64,000 bases of DNA from Nannocystis sp. (GTDB taxonomy: Bacteria > Myxococcota_A > Polyangia > Nannocystales > Nannocystaceae): the NCBI RefSeq assembly GCF_016714285.1, contig NZ_JADJNN010000006.1:133460-197459 (forward strand), given 5' to 3'. This document shows positions 25,294 through 33,159 of this stretch, one piece after another (position 1 is the first letter of the stretch; every line of letters begins with the position of its first letter). A model generated the notes under the pieces. It saw only the letters and a list, made by a program, of their open reading frames with translations, did not search any database and was not told the origin of the DNA. A program made the translations under genes and the position numbers.

Positions 25294-25827
25294 GTGCCAC
25301 CCCGGAGCCCGATCCTCGCGTTGTTCGTCGCTGCCTGCGGCGCCGCCCCTGCGCCGGTCGAAACCCCACGGCCGGCGACCCCCGTCCACACGCCAGAGAC
25401 ACCCGCCCCCGTGCCCGAGCCGCCCGTGTCCACGCACCCACCAGCCCTGCCGACCACGCCCGCGATGCTGACCGGAACCCCGCAGAGCCGCCTGCGCATC
25501 GCCGACAACATGGTCGTGAAGCTCGACCACCCGCTGTCGCCCGCGGCCCTGGCGACCCACGGCGTGCGCTCCTATCAGGCCTTCACCGCGACCACCCCGC
25601 GCGTCTGGCTGCTGGTCTTCGAGTTCGCCAGCGAGGCCTCGCTGCGCGCGGCCACACCGGAGATCGTCGCGCTCGTCGGGGCCGATGATTCGCCGCCCTT
25701 CTATCGCCAAACCAGCCAAACGGGCGCCTGGCTGCTCGTGACCGGCTTCCCCGGCGAGAAGCCCGTGTCCCCGGAGATGGAGGCGGCCCGCGCCCGCTTC
25801 GCCTCGCAGTGGACGAGTGCACAATAG
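25294..25827 (+). CDS. Lipoprotein with Pro-rich linker
   Basis: 177 residues from GTG 25294. The leader VPPRSPILALFVAACGAAPA has a lipobox (FVAAC). A Pro/Thr/Glu linker follows (about 22-60), then a globular domain with alternating hydrophobic strands (MVVKLDHPLSP, RVWLLVFEFASEASLRAA, AWLLVTGFPGEKP). TATGCT ends 6 bases before the GTG, which supports this start over the in-frame ATG 25153 that would add a sulfotransferase fragment. No family recognised. Confidence 0.65.
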   Translation: MPPRSPILALFVAACGAAPAPVETPRPATPVHTPETPAPVPEPPVSTHPPALPTTPAMLTGTPQSRLRIADNMVVKLDHPLSPAALATHGVRSYQAFTATTPRVWLLVFEFASEASLRAATPEIVALVGADDSPPFYRQTSQTGAWLLVTGFPGEKPVSPEMEAARARFASQWTSAQ

Positions 25828-25843
25828 GCACTGCAACCTTTGC

Positions 25844-25874
25844 GTGACAGGCCGCCGCAGGCACGACCTATCGT
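25844..25874 (+). promoter_or_regulatory. Candidate promoter, leaderless type
   Basis: GTGACA (25844-25849), a 19-base spacer and TATCGT (25869-25874); the -10 ends 6 bases before ATG 25881 and there is no Shine-Dalgarno. Confidence 0.45.
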
Positions 25875-25880
25875 GCACCC

Positions 25881-26405
25881 ATGCATGGAGCAGTTCACGA
25901 CGCCGCCGCCAGACGCCGCCTGGCGCTGCCGCTGGCCACTCTGCTCCTCACCGGCTGTGTCGACGCGCGAGACGACGACGCGCTCGAGCCCAACGACGAC
26001 TTCACCGAGGCGACGCGCCTGAGCCCCGGGGACGCCATCGAGGGCCGCGCCAACCAGGGCAACCCCGACGTCTTCGTGGTCGCGGCCGGCCCCGACCAAT
26101 TGCTGGTGTTCACGCTCGCCGATCTGCAATACGAGAATTGCCCCGCCTTTCGCGTGCACGGACCCGGCGGGCGCGAGCTGCTCGGACAGGACCCCTCCAG
26201 CAATTGCAGCGTGCCCGAGTCGGAGACGCGCCTCGAGCCCGGCGTGGTGCTACGCGAGCTCGACAACGGCGACCGCGAGATCGAGGTCCCGGCGGCGGTC
26301 GAGGGCGACTACTTCCTGACGATCATCGAGGGCAGCGAGGCCGACAACATCGCGCCATTCTCCTGGGACTATCGCGTCACCGCGATCCTGGGCCCGGCGC
26401 CCTGA
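25881..26405 (+). CDS. Lipoprotein with PPC-like domain
   Basis: 174 residues; leader ends TLLLTGC (lipobox). The mature part starts LEPNDDFTEATRLSPGDAIE and continues PDVFVVAAGPDQLLVF, the start of a bacterial pre-peptidase C-terminal (PPC) domain, ending with GDYFLTIIEGSE. PPC domains are beta-sandwiches normally fused to secreted proteases; a free lipid-anchored copy may bind polymers or partner proteins. It ends 4 bases before the convergent GHL10 gene. Confidence 0.75.
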   Translation: MHGAVHDAAARRRLALPLATLLLTGCVDARDDDALEPNDDFTEATRLSPGDAIEGRANQGNPDVFVVAAGPDQLLVFTLADLQYENCPAFRVHGPGGRELLGQDPSSNCSVPESETRLEPGVVLRELDNGDREIEVPAAVEGDYFLTIIEGSEADNIAPFSWDYRVTAILGPAP

Positions 26406-26409
26406 CAGC

Positions 26410-28005
26410 TCACGGCACCACGACGCGCACCCCCATACTCTCGACCCCGCCGCGGCTCGCCGCGCTGATCGCCCAGGTCCCCGACCCCGGCAGCGCCACG
26501 CTCGCCTGCGTCGCCGGCGTGATCTGCTCGATCGCCCAGCCCTCCCCCTCCGCCTTGTACACCACCCACGCGCGCAGGCTCGCCGGGTCGGCATGACTGA
26601 GCTGCGCCGTCGCGTCGACCAGCTCGACCACCGGCGGGTCCACGCTCTCGCCCAGCAGCGCCGCGATCGGCGGCGTCAGGGCCGGCTGCGCATACAGCTC
26701 GCCGGTCAGCAGATCGGTGATGCCCTCGCTGTTGTCGAGGATCGGCCCGACGTGAAAGAAGATGTTGCCCTGCGAGCCCTGATCCGCGTACTCGCGGCTG
26801 AGCTCGATCTGGGTCTGGAACTCATCCAGCGACCACTTCGCCTCGCTGCCGATCTTGCTCAGATAGTTGCCAGCGAAGATATGCCGCCCGTCGCTGGCGA
26901 TGCTCGACCACCACTCGATCAGCGCCCCGTACGCCTGCGCCGTCTGGGTGCTCGGCCAGTACAGCTGCGGCGCCAGGTAGTCGAGCCAGCCCTCCTTCAT
27001 CCACTTCAGCGGGTCCGAGTAAATTTCGGCGTACTGGTCGAGCCCGGAGATCCCCGGCGGCGTGCCCGGTCGGTAGATACCAAACGGCGAGATGCCCCAG
27101 CGCACGCTCGGCCGCAGCCCCGCGACCGTCTCGCCGACCCGCTTCACCATGCGATTGACGTTGTCGCGCCGCCAGTCGCCGAGCTCGAGCTGCCCGCCCC
27201 CGCCCTGATACTCCGCGTAGGTCGCGTCGTCCGGGAACGCCTCCCCGCTCGGGTAGGGATAGAAGTAGTCGTCAAAGTGCACCCCGTCGACGTCGTAGCG
27301 CGTCACCACGTCCGAGATCACCGCCACCAGCTGGTCCTGCACCACCTGCGCGCCCGGGTCCATCCACAGGAACGCGTCATACGAATACGCGTACTCGGGA
27401 TATTTCTTGGAGATGTGATTGTCCGCGACCGCCGAGCCGGCGCTGGCCTTGGCCCGGTAGGGGTTGAACCACGCGTGCAGCTCGAGCCCGCGCAGGTGCG
27501 CCTCGGCGACCGCGAACTCGAGCGGATCAAAGCCCGGGTCCTCCCCCTGGGTGCCGGTGAGGTAGCGACTCCACGGCTCGATCGCCGAGGCGTACAGCGC
27601 GTCGCTCTCGGGCCGCACCTGCAAGATGATCGTGTTCAGCCCGGCCGCCGCCACCCCGTCGAAGATCTGGCGCAGCTCGTCCTGCTGCTCCGCCACCCCG
27701 AGCCCCTGCGCGCTCGGGAAGTTGATGTTGCCCACGCTCGCCACCCACACCGCCCGCAGCTCCCGGGTGTGACCGACCGGCACCAGGTCCTGCATCGGCC
27801 CGCCGCTCGTGCTCGCCTCGCCCGGGGATGTCCCTTCGGACAGGTCCCCGCTGCTCGCCGCCGGCCCGCTCGTCGGCGCCGTGCTCTGCGTCGTCGTCGG
27901 CCCCGCCGCGGTGGAGCTCCCGCCCGAACCCTCGCTCCCCGTCATCACATCATCGGAGCAGGCCCACAGCGTCGTGCTGGCCAGGATCAAGACTGCGTGT
28001 CTCAT
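26410..28005 (-). CDS. GHL10-family glycoside hydrolase-like lipoprotein
   Basis: 531 residues from ATG 28005. Leader MRHAVLILASTTLWAC gives a lipobox; a Ser/Thr/Gly linker follows to about residue 75. The catalytic part is a GHL10 (DUF187/YngK-type) TIM barrel: RELRAVWVASVGNINFPS, NTIILQVRPESDALYAS, LELHAWFNPYRA, DVDGVHFDDYFYPYP, WGISPFGIYRPG and DYLAPQLYW. Asp in HFDDYFYP is the likely catalytic acid. A C-terminal beta domain of about 90 residues follows. Presumed to hydrolyse an extracellular or cell-wall polysaccharide. TATCAG lies 5 bases before the ATG. A dispersed short palindrome (27829-27842) lies in the linker. Confidence 0.88.
   Translation of the reverse strand: MRHAVLILASTTLWACSDDVMTGSEGSGGSSTAAGPTTTQSTAPTSGPAASSGDLSEGTSPGEASTSGGPMQDLVPVGHTRELRAVWVASVGNINFPSAQGLGVAEQQDELRQIFDGVAAAGLNTIILQVRPESDALYASAIEPWSRYLTGTQGEDPGFDPLEFAVAEAHLRGLELHAWFNPYRAKASAGSAVADNHISKKYPEYAYSYDAFLWMDPGAQVVQDQLVAVISDVVTRYDVDGVHFDDYFYPYPSGEAFPDDATYAEYQGGGGQLELGDWRRDNVNRMVKRVGETVAGLRPSVRWGISPFGIYRPGTPPGISGLDQYAEIYSDPLKWMKEGWLDYLAPQLYWPSTQTAQAYGALIEWWSSIASDGRHIFAGNYLSKIGSEAKWSLDEFQTQIELSREYADQGSQGNIFFHVGPILDNSEGITDLLTGELYAQPALTPPIAALLGESVDPPVVELVDATAQLSHADPASLRAWVVYKAEGEGWAIEQITPATQASVALPGSGTWAISAASRGGVESMGVRVVVP
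27829..27842. repeat. Dispersed short palindrome inside the GHL10 gene
   Basis: TGTCC-CTTC-GGACA in the linker coding region; same family as the sites at 3270, 14601, 38852 and 47353. Confidence 0.6.
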
Positions 28006-28043
28006 CCCCCCTGATAGCCGCGCCCGCGCGATCGGGCAAGCGC

Positions 28044-29885
28044 TCAGAACAAGCCGTGCAGGGGCCCGCCCGCGGCCGCCAGCGCGTCGATCCGCCGCGA
28101 CACCGCGGGATCCTCGACCAGCGGCGGCGCATGCTGGCCCTTGATCCGCGCGTCGATCACCAGGCTGCCGCGGCAGCCCCAGTGCTTGTGCACGGTCTCC
28201 GCCCCGATGCCATCGACATCCACCGCCGGGTTGCTGCGGGTGAAGCACACCCACAGAAAGTTGTTCAGCGTCCGGCCCACGAACTCGCTGTCGTCCACCA
28301 GCACGACCAGCGGGAACGCATTGATCGCCGCCCGCTCGTCCAGCGCCGCACAGAACTCGCGCCCCGCCGCCGGCCGGCTCGCGTGCCCAGGCGCCCGCAC
28401 GGCCAGCACACCCGGCAAGCACAGCCGCGGCGCCGTGAAGCCCTCTGGCAGGCGCAGCTCCGCCGGCACCTCCACCGGCAAGCTGCGCAGCGGCTCGCCG
28501 ACCGCCGCGATCACCAGCTTCGAGCCCTCGTTAAAGCCGCTGCCCGAGTAGTCGAGCGTGTCGATCGTCGTGCGCGTGTGAAAGTGCAGGTCACGCCGCC
28601 AGTCGACCCGCGCCAGCAGGTGCCGCAGGAAGCCCGCGATGTCGTGGATATCGAGCCCCGGCGCGTCCTCGTGGGCGCAGATCAGGAGATACTTGGCGAG
28701 CGACATCTGGCCCTGCCCGAGCACCGCGCTCGCCAGCGTGAGCAGCTCCTGCGGCTGGCGGCGCGGCGCGTAGGGCACGTAGCGCTCGCTACCGATCGCC
28801 AGCAGCAGCGGGTGCACCCCGGCCGCGTCGACCGCGTGCACCGCCTTGATGCCCGGCAACACCGCCGGGATCACCGGCCCCGTGATCTCGTGGATCAGCT
28901 GCCCGAACGCGGTGTCCTCCTGCGGCGGCCGGCCCACCGTCGTGAACGGCCAGATCGCGTCGCTGCGGTGGTACACGTGCTCGACCGCCAGCACCGGGAA
29001 GTCGTGGGTCAGGCTGTAGTAGCCGAGGTGGTCGCCGAACGGCCCCTCGGGCAGACGCAGCGACGGATCGATCGTCCCCGTGATCACGAAGTCCGCGTCG
29101 CCCGCGAACGGCAAGCTGTCACCCCTGGGCGCCATCCGCACCATCCGCACCCGCCGTCCGCCGAGCGCCCCCGCGAAGGCCAGCTCGGGCAGGCCCTCGG
29201 GCAGCGGCATCACGGCGGCCACCGTCAGCGCCGGCGGCCCCCCGACGAAGATGTTGACCCGCAGCCGCTCGCCGCGACGGATCGCCGCCGCGTGGTGCAC
29301 ACCGATCCCGCGGTGGATCTGATAATGCAGCCCGATCTGCCGCTCCGGCTCGTAGCGCCCGCCCGACAGCTGCACGCGGTACATCCCGAGGTTCGAACGG
29401 GCGAAGCCCGGCGCGTCTGGATCCTCCGAGTAGACCTGCGGCAGCGTAATGAAGGCCCCTCCGTCATCCGGCCACGAGACCACCTGCGGCAGCCGCGAGA
29501 TCGTCGTCTCGTGCGCCAGCACCGGGCCCCCGCGCCGCGCCCACGGCAGCATGCGCAGCCCGAGCAAGGGCAGCCCCGCGTAGCGAAACGGCCGCCGCGC
29601 CAGCGCGCCCGGGTCCGTGCGCAGCTCCACCAGCTTGCGCACCCCCGCCAGCGTCCCGCGGAACATGAAGCGCATCCGCTCCATGCTGCCGAACAGGTTG
29701 CTGACCATCGGAAAGGCGCAGCCCTTGACCCGCGTGTACAGCAGCGCCGGGCCGCCCGCCTGGTACACCCGCCGCTGGATCTCCGCCGCCTCGAGCCGCG
29801 CGTCGATCTCGACCTCCACCTGGCGCAGGTGGCCGTGGCGCTCAAGGTCGTCGACGCAGTGGCGGAGTGATCGGTAGGCGGTCAT
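28044..29885 (-). CDS. UbiD-family prenyl-FMN decarboxylase
   Basis: 613 residues from ATG 29885 (a second ATG adds five). UbiD family members remove or add a carboxyl group on aromatic or unsaturated acids with prenylated FMN. Motifs: GMYRVQLSGGRYEPERQIGL, GLPELAFAGALGG, LPEGPFGDHLGYYSLTHDFP containing the acidic catalytic region, and AVLPGIKAVHAVD. The length exceeds the roughly 490 residues of E. coli UbiD because of a longer N-terminus and C-terminus; long forms occur among decarboxylases of the futalosine menaquinone route. No UbiX-like flavin prenyltransferase gene is nearby. It may be cotranscribed with the GHL10 gene (38 bases apart). Confidence 0.85.
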   Translation of the reverse strand: MTAYRSLRHCVDDLERHGHLRQVEVEIDARLEAAEIQRRVYQAGGPALLYTRVKGCAFPMVSNLFGSMERMRFMFRGTLAGVRKLVELRTDPGALARRPFRYAGLPLLGLRMLPWARRGGPVLAHETTISRLPQVVSWPDDGGAFITLPQVYSEDPDAPGFARSNLGMYRVQLSGGRYEPERQIGLHYQIHRGIGVHHAAAIRRGERLRVNIFVGGPPALTVAAVMPLPEGLPELAFAGALGGRRVRMVRMAPRGDSLPFAGDADFVITGTIDPSLRLPEGPFGDHLGYYSLTHDFPVLAVEHVYHRSDAIWPFTTVGRPPQEDTAFGQLIHEITGPVIPAVLPGIKAVHAVDAAGVHPLLLAIGSERYVPYAPRRQPQELLTLASAVLGQGQMSLAKYLLICAHEDAPGLDIHDIAGFLRHLLARVDWRRDLHFHTRTTIDTLDYSGSGFNEGSKLVIAAVGEPLRSLPVEVPAELRLPEGFTAPRLCLPGVLAVRAPGHASRPAAGREFCAALDERAAINAFPLVVLVDDSEFVGRTLNNFLWVCFTRSNPAVDVDGIGAETVHKHWGCRGSLVIDARIKGQHAPPLVEDPAVSRRIDALAAAGGPLHGLF

Positions 29886-29949
29886 GCGCGCCGCGAGCAT
29901 ACTCGGGACGGCCGCCTCGCGCCCTCGCCCGCGACCGTCGATCCCCGCG

Positions 29950-30909
29950 TCAGAAGCACTGCGCCGGGATCAGCACCCCGGCGTTGAGGTCGACCTGCGG
30001 GTCGCTGCACTGCGGCAGGTTCGGCGGGCAATCCGCGTTGCTGCGGCACTCGCCGCACACCCCGACATCCAGCAGCCCCATCACGTTGGCCGTCCCGCAC
30101 AGCCCCGACGCGCAGGCCTCGTCGCCGATCGGTTGGCCCTGCCCGTTGTCGCTGAGGTTGCAGCCGGCGCCGTTCGGGATGGCCCCGTCGGCCACGCACT
30201 CGAGCAGCCCGGTGAAGTTCGGGATGTCGTAGATCGGCGTGCAGTTGTGGGCCGCGGGCGGGCAATCGAGGTTGGTCTTGCACGCGCTGCAGGTCGACAC
30301 GTCGAGGATCCCCTGCACCACCAGCACTGGCGCGCAATGGGGGTGCTGCGGGTCGCTGCACACCGCGTCGCTCTCGCAGCCGGCCCCTGGCTCGCCCTTG
30401 TTGCAGCGGCTGCCGATGCCGTTGACCGGGTCCGGCGGGGTACAGCCGCCCGGGCTGCAGTCGGCGTCGCCGAGGCACTCGCCGCAGAAGCCGCCGAGGA
30501 TCGGCACCACGAAGCACTTGCCCGAGGCGCAGCCGCAGCCGGTCGGGTCGGTGCAGCTCGCGTTGTTCGGCAGCCCCGGCGGGTCGCCGCACAGGCTGTC
30601 CGTGTCGCTCGCCGAGGCCGTGACATCCGTGGTGCTGGTCGTCGTCGTCACCGTCGTCGGCGAGGTCGTGATCGTCGGGTCCGGCGGGCTGGTGGTCGAG
30701 GTCGAGGTCGACACGGTGGTCGGGTCGCTCGTCCCCGGCGCGCTCGGGTCGGCCGTCGTCACCGTCACGGTCACGGGCCCGCTGGTCGGCGTCCCGTCGT
30801 CCCCGCTCCCCGTGACCTCACCGGCGCTGCTGCCGTCCGCGCCGTCGCCCCCGAGCGTTCGATCGACACAGCCCGACGCCAGCAACCAGACCACGAGAGC
30901 GCGACGCAT
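29950..30909 (-). CDS. Cys-rich lipoprotein, paralogue A
   Basis: 319 residues from ATG 30909; leader MRRALVVWLLASGC has a lipobox. A Thr/Ser/Val linker fills residues 20-95, then a Cys-rich domain with about 24 Cys. It contains CGCASGKCFVVPILGGFCGE (about 118-137), CKTNLDCPPAAHNCTP and a final CGECRSNADCPPNLPQCSD block. It shares these motifs in the same order with the gene at 31057, so the pair arose by tandem duplication. Secreted, function unknown. Confidence 0.82.
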   Translation of the reverse strand: MRRALVVWLLASGCVDRTLGGDGADGSSAGEVTGSGDDGTPTSGPVTVTVTTADPSAPGTSDPTTVSTSTSTTSPPDPTITTSPTTVTTTTSTTDVTASASDTDSLCGDPPGLPNNASCTDPTGCGCASGKCFVVPILGGFCGECLGDADCSPGGCTPPDPVNGIGSRCNKGEPGAGCESDAVCSDPQHPHCAPVLVVQGILDVSTCSACKTNLDCPPAAHNCTPIYDIPNFTGLLECVADGAIPNGAGCNLSDNGQGQPIGDEACASGLCGTANVMGLLDVGVCGECRSNADCPPNLPQCSDPQVDLNAGVLIPAQCF

Positions 30910-30972
30910 CCCGGCAGGCTCGCACACCGTCCGCCCCCGCCGCAAGGCGAGGACGGCCTGCACGAACGAAGA

Positions 30973-31000
30973 AGACGGCGCCCGTGAACGAGCGCCGTCT
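30973..31000 (-). terminator. Intrinsic terminator after the Cys-rich gene at 31057
   Basis: AGACGGCGC and GCGCCGTCT form a perfect 9-bp GC-rich stem with a 10-base loop. On the minus strand the stem is followed by a T-rich stretch (TCTTCGTT). It lies 56 bases past the stop at 31057 and before the paralogue at 29950, so the two paralogues are probably separate transcripts. Confidence 0.7.
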
Positions 31001-31056
31001 CCAGAGGCAGCTTCAGGCCACGCGCGGGCACCGGGGCCCGACGCGACCCGTCGGGC

Positions 31057-31965
31057 TCACTTGCTGCAGAACGCAGCGACCAGCGCCGCCGCGTTGAGGT
31101 CGACCTGCGCGTCGTTGCACTTGGGCTTGTCGACCGGGCAGTCGGCGTTGCTGTTGCACTCGCCGCACACGCCGACGTGGAGCAGATCCATGACGGTCGC
31201 GTCGCCGCAGAAGCCCGACATGCAGGCCACGTTGCCGATCGGGTCGCCGTTGCCGTCGTCGGCCAGATTGCAGCCCTCGGCGTTCGGGACGCTCGCGTCC
31301 GCGGCGCACACGTACTTGCCGGTGAACTTCTCGACGTCGTAGGTGGGCGTGCAGTTGGGCAGGGCCGGGTCGACGCAGTCGGCGTTGGTCGAGCACTCGC
31401 CGCAGGTCGCCACCTTGATGATGCCCATGACCTCGAGCAGGGTGCCGCAGTTGAGGTTGGCGGGGTCGGTGCAGACGTCGTTCGTCTCGCAGCCAGCGCC
31501 CGGCTCGCCGCCGTTGCAGGTCGAGCCGACCTTGGCGATCGGGTTCGGCACGGTGCAGCCGCCGCCGTTGCAGTCCGCGTCGTTGAGGCACTCGCCGCAG
31601 AAGCCGCCGAGGATCGGCACCACGAAGCACTTGCCCGAGGCGCAGCCACAGCCGGTGACGTCAGCGCACGTGGCGTCGTTCGGCTGGCCCAGCATCACGT
31701 CCTGGCACACCTCGCCGGTGCTCGAGGTGGGCTCGGTCGTCATCGCGTCGGTCTCACCGCCCGTGCCGGTGCCGCTGGTCTGCGGCTCGGTCGAGGTCGG
31801 CGTGGTCGGGTCGGTGGTCGTCGGGGTCTCCCCGCTGCTCGTGCTGCCGCCCTGGCCCGTCGACCCCTCCGAGTCCGAGGTGCCGTTGGTGCGGTCACCG
31901 CAGGCGGGCATGGCGATCAGGGCGAGGGCGCTAAGACACAGGGAAGCAAGCTTGAAGCGGTTCAT
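31057..31965 (-). CDS. Cys-rich lipoprotein, paralogue B
   Basis: 302 residues. Leader ends LIAMPAC (lipobox); linker of Ser/Thr/Gly residues to about 82; then a domain with about 24 Cys aligned with paralogue A (CGCASGKCFVVPILGGFCGE, CGECSTNADC, CGECNSNADC). Both end with a conserved Q-VDLNA segment followed by a final Cys. GGAG lies about 9 bases before the ATG. It is divergent from the beta-ureidopropionase gene. Function unknown. Confidence 0.83.
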   Translation of the reverse strand: MNRFKLASLCLSALALIAMPACGDRTNGTSDSEGSTGQGGSTSSGETPTTTDPTTPTSTEPQTSGTGTGGETDAMTTEPTSSTGEVCQDVMLGQPNDATCADVTGCGCASGKCFVVPILGGFCGECLNDADCNGGGCTVPNPIAKVGSTCNGGEPGAGCETNDVCTDPANLNCGTLLEVMGIIKVATCGECSTNADCVDPALPNCTPTYDVEKFTGKYVCAADASVPNAEGCNLADDGNGDPIGNVACMSGFCGDATVMDLLHVGVCGECNSNADCPVDKPKCNDAQVDLNAAALVAAFCSK

Positions 31966-32044
31966 CGGGGGTTCTCCAGGAGATCAGGGCAGAGTTTTTT
32001 GAGTGCCACGCGGCAGACGGCAGGTACCCAGGTACGGGTAGGAG

Positions 32045-32070
32045 GCTGTCCTCCGGGCGGGCAGGACAGC
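32045..32070. repeat. Inverted repeat in a divergent promoter region
   Basis: GCTGTCCT and AGGACAGC, perfect 8-bp arms with a 10-base spacer, about 80 bases upstream of the start at 31965 and 193 bases before 32263. The arms contain the same CTGTCC/GGACAG core as the dispersed palindromes. A regulator-binding site is possible. The rest of the 297-base gap (31966-32262) holds no gene I can see. Confidence 0.5.
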
Positions 32071-32262
32071 GTAGGTAGTACCGCCGGAGCCTGGCGACAT
32101 GCAAGCCAGACGTCAAGCAACACGACCAACCAGGCCAGCCCCAGCCTGTCAGCGCCGCGATGAGGACACCAGGTGCCTCCCGATCGGCCTCCCGATCGCC
32201 GCTGTCTTGCTCCTGCAACCCCGCTTGGATAGAGTCGCGAGCTTGCCCCCGAGGAGAAACTC

Positions 32263-33129
32263 ATGAGCCCGACCGTCCGCTGCGGCCTCGTCCAGTGCAG
32301 CAACCCGATCAACGACGAGAGCGTCCCCGTGGCCAGGATCCAGCAGGCGATGCTCGACAAGCACATCCCCTTCATCGAGGCCGCCGCCGCCCGCGGCGTG
32401 CAGATCCTCTGCCTGCAGGAGATCTTCAACGGCCCCTACTTCTGCCCCGGCCAGGACCGCCGCTGGTACGCCGCCGCCGAGACGATCCCCGGACCCACCA
32501 CCCACCTCATGGCCGAGCTGGCCAAGAAGCTCGGCATGGCGATCGTCGTGCCGCTCTATGAGGAGCACATGCGCGGGGTCTACTACAACACCGCCGCCGT
32601 CATCGACGCCGACGGCACCTACCTCGGCAAGTACCGCAAGCAGCACATCCCCCAGACCGCCGGCTTCTGGGAGAAGTACTTCTTCCGCCCCGGCGACGGC
32701 GGCTACCCGGTGTTCCGCACCCAGTTCGCCACCATCGGGGTCTACATCTGTTACGACCGCCACTTCCCCGAGGGGGCCCGCGCCCTCGGCCTCAACGGCG
32801 CCGAGATCGTGTTCAACCCCAGCGCCACCGTCGCCGGCCTCAGCCAGTACCTGTGGAAGCTCGAGCAGCCGGCCCACGCCGTCGCCAACGGCTACTTCGT
32901 CGGCGCCATCAACCGCGTCGGCACCGAGGCCCCGTGGAACATCGGCAAGTTCTACGGCACCAGCTACTTCGTCAACCCGCGCGGCCAGATCATCGCCGAG
33001 GCCAGCGAGGACAACGACGAGCTCGTGGTCGCCGACCTCGACCTCGGCATGATCGACGAGGTCCGCCAGACCTGGCAGTTCTACCGCGACCGCCGCCCCG
33101 ACGCCTACGCCGACCTGGTCCGCCCCTGA
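32263..33129 (+). CDS. Beta-ureidopropionase / N-carbamoyl amidohydrolase
   Basis: 288 residues, carbon-nitrogen hydrolase (nitrilase) superfamily. It hydrolyses N-carbamoyl-beta-alanine to beta-alanine, CO2 and ammonia. The Glu-Lys-Cys triad is visible: LCLQEIFNGPYFCP (Glu about 52), LGKYRKQHIPQ and VYICYDRHFPEGAR (Cys about 162). The Trp/Phe-rich KYFFRPGDGGYPVF segment is typical of this branch. Gly-rich GAGGA..-like Shine-Dalgarno GAGGAG lies 6 bases before the ATG. The dihydropyrimidinase gene follows after 30 bases, so the two catalyse consecutive steps of reductive pyrimidine breakdown. Confidence 0.9.
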   Translation: MSPTVRCGLVQCSNPINDESVPVARIQQAMLDKHIPFIEAAAARGVQILCLQEIFNGPYFCPGQDRRWYAAAETIPGPTTHLMAELAKKLGMAIVVPLYEEHMRGVYYNTAAVIDADGTYLGKYRKQHIPQTAGFWEKYFFRPGDGGYPVFRTQFATIGVYICYDRHFPEGARALGLNGAEIVFNPSATVAGLSQYLWKLEQPAHAVANGYFVGAINRVGTEAPWNIGKFYGTSYFVNPRGQIIAEASEDNDELVVADLDLGMIDEVRQTWQFYRDRRPDAYADLVRP

Positions 33130-33159
33130 TCGCATCAACCTGAACCAAAGGACAGCTCC

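Noticed and set aside
26410..28422. Longer N-terminus of the GHL10 gene up to 28422
   Set aside because: The added part is antisense to the UbiD gene; the lipobox leader begins at ATG 28005.
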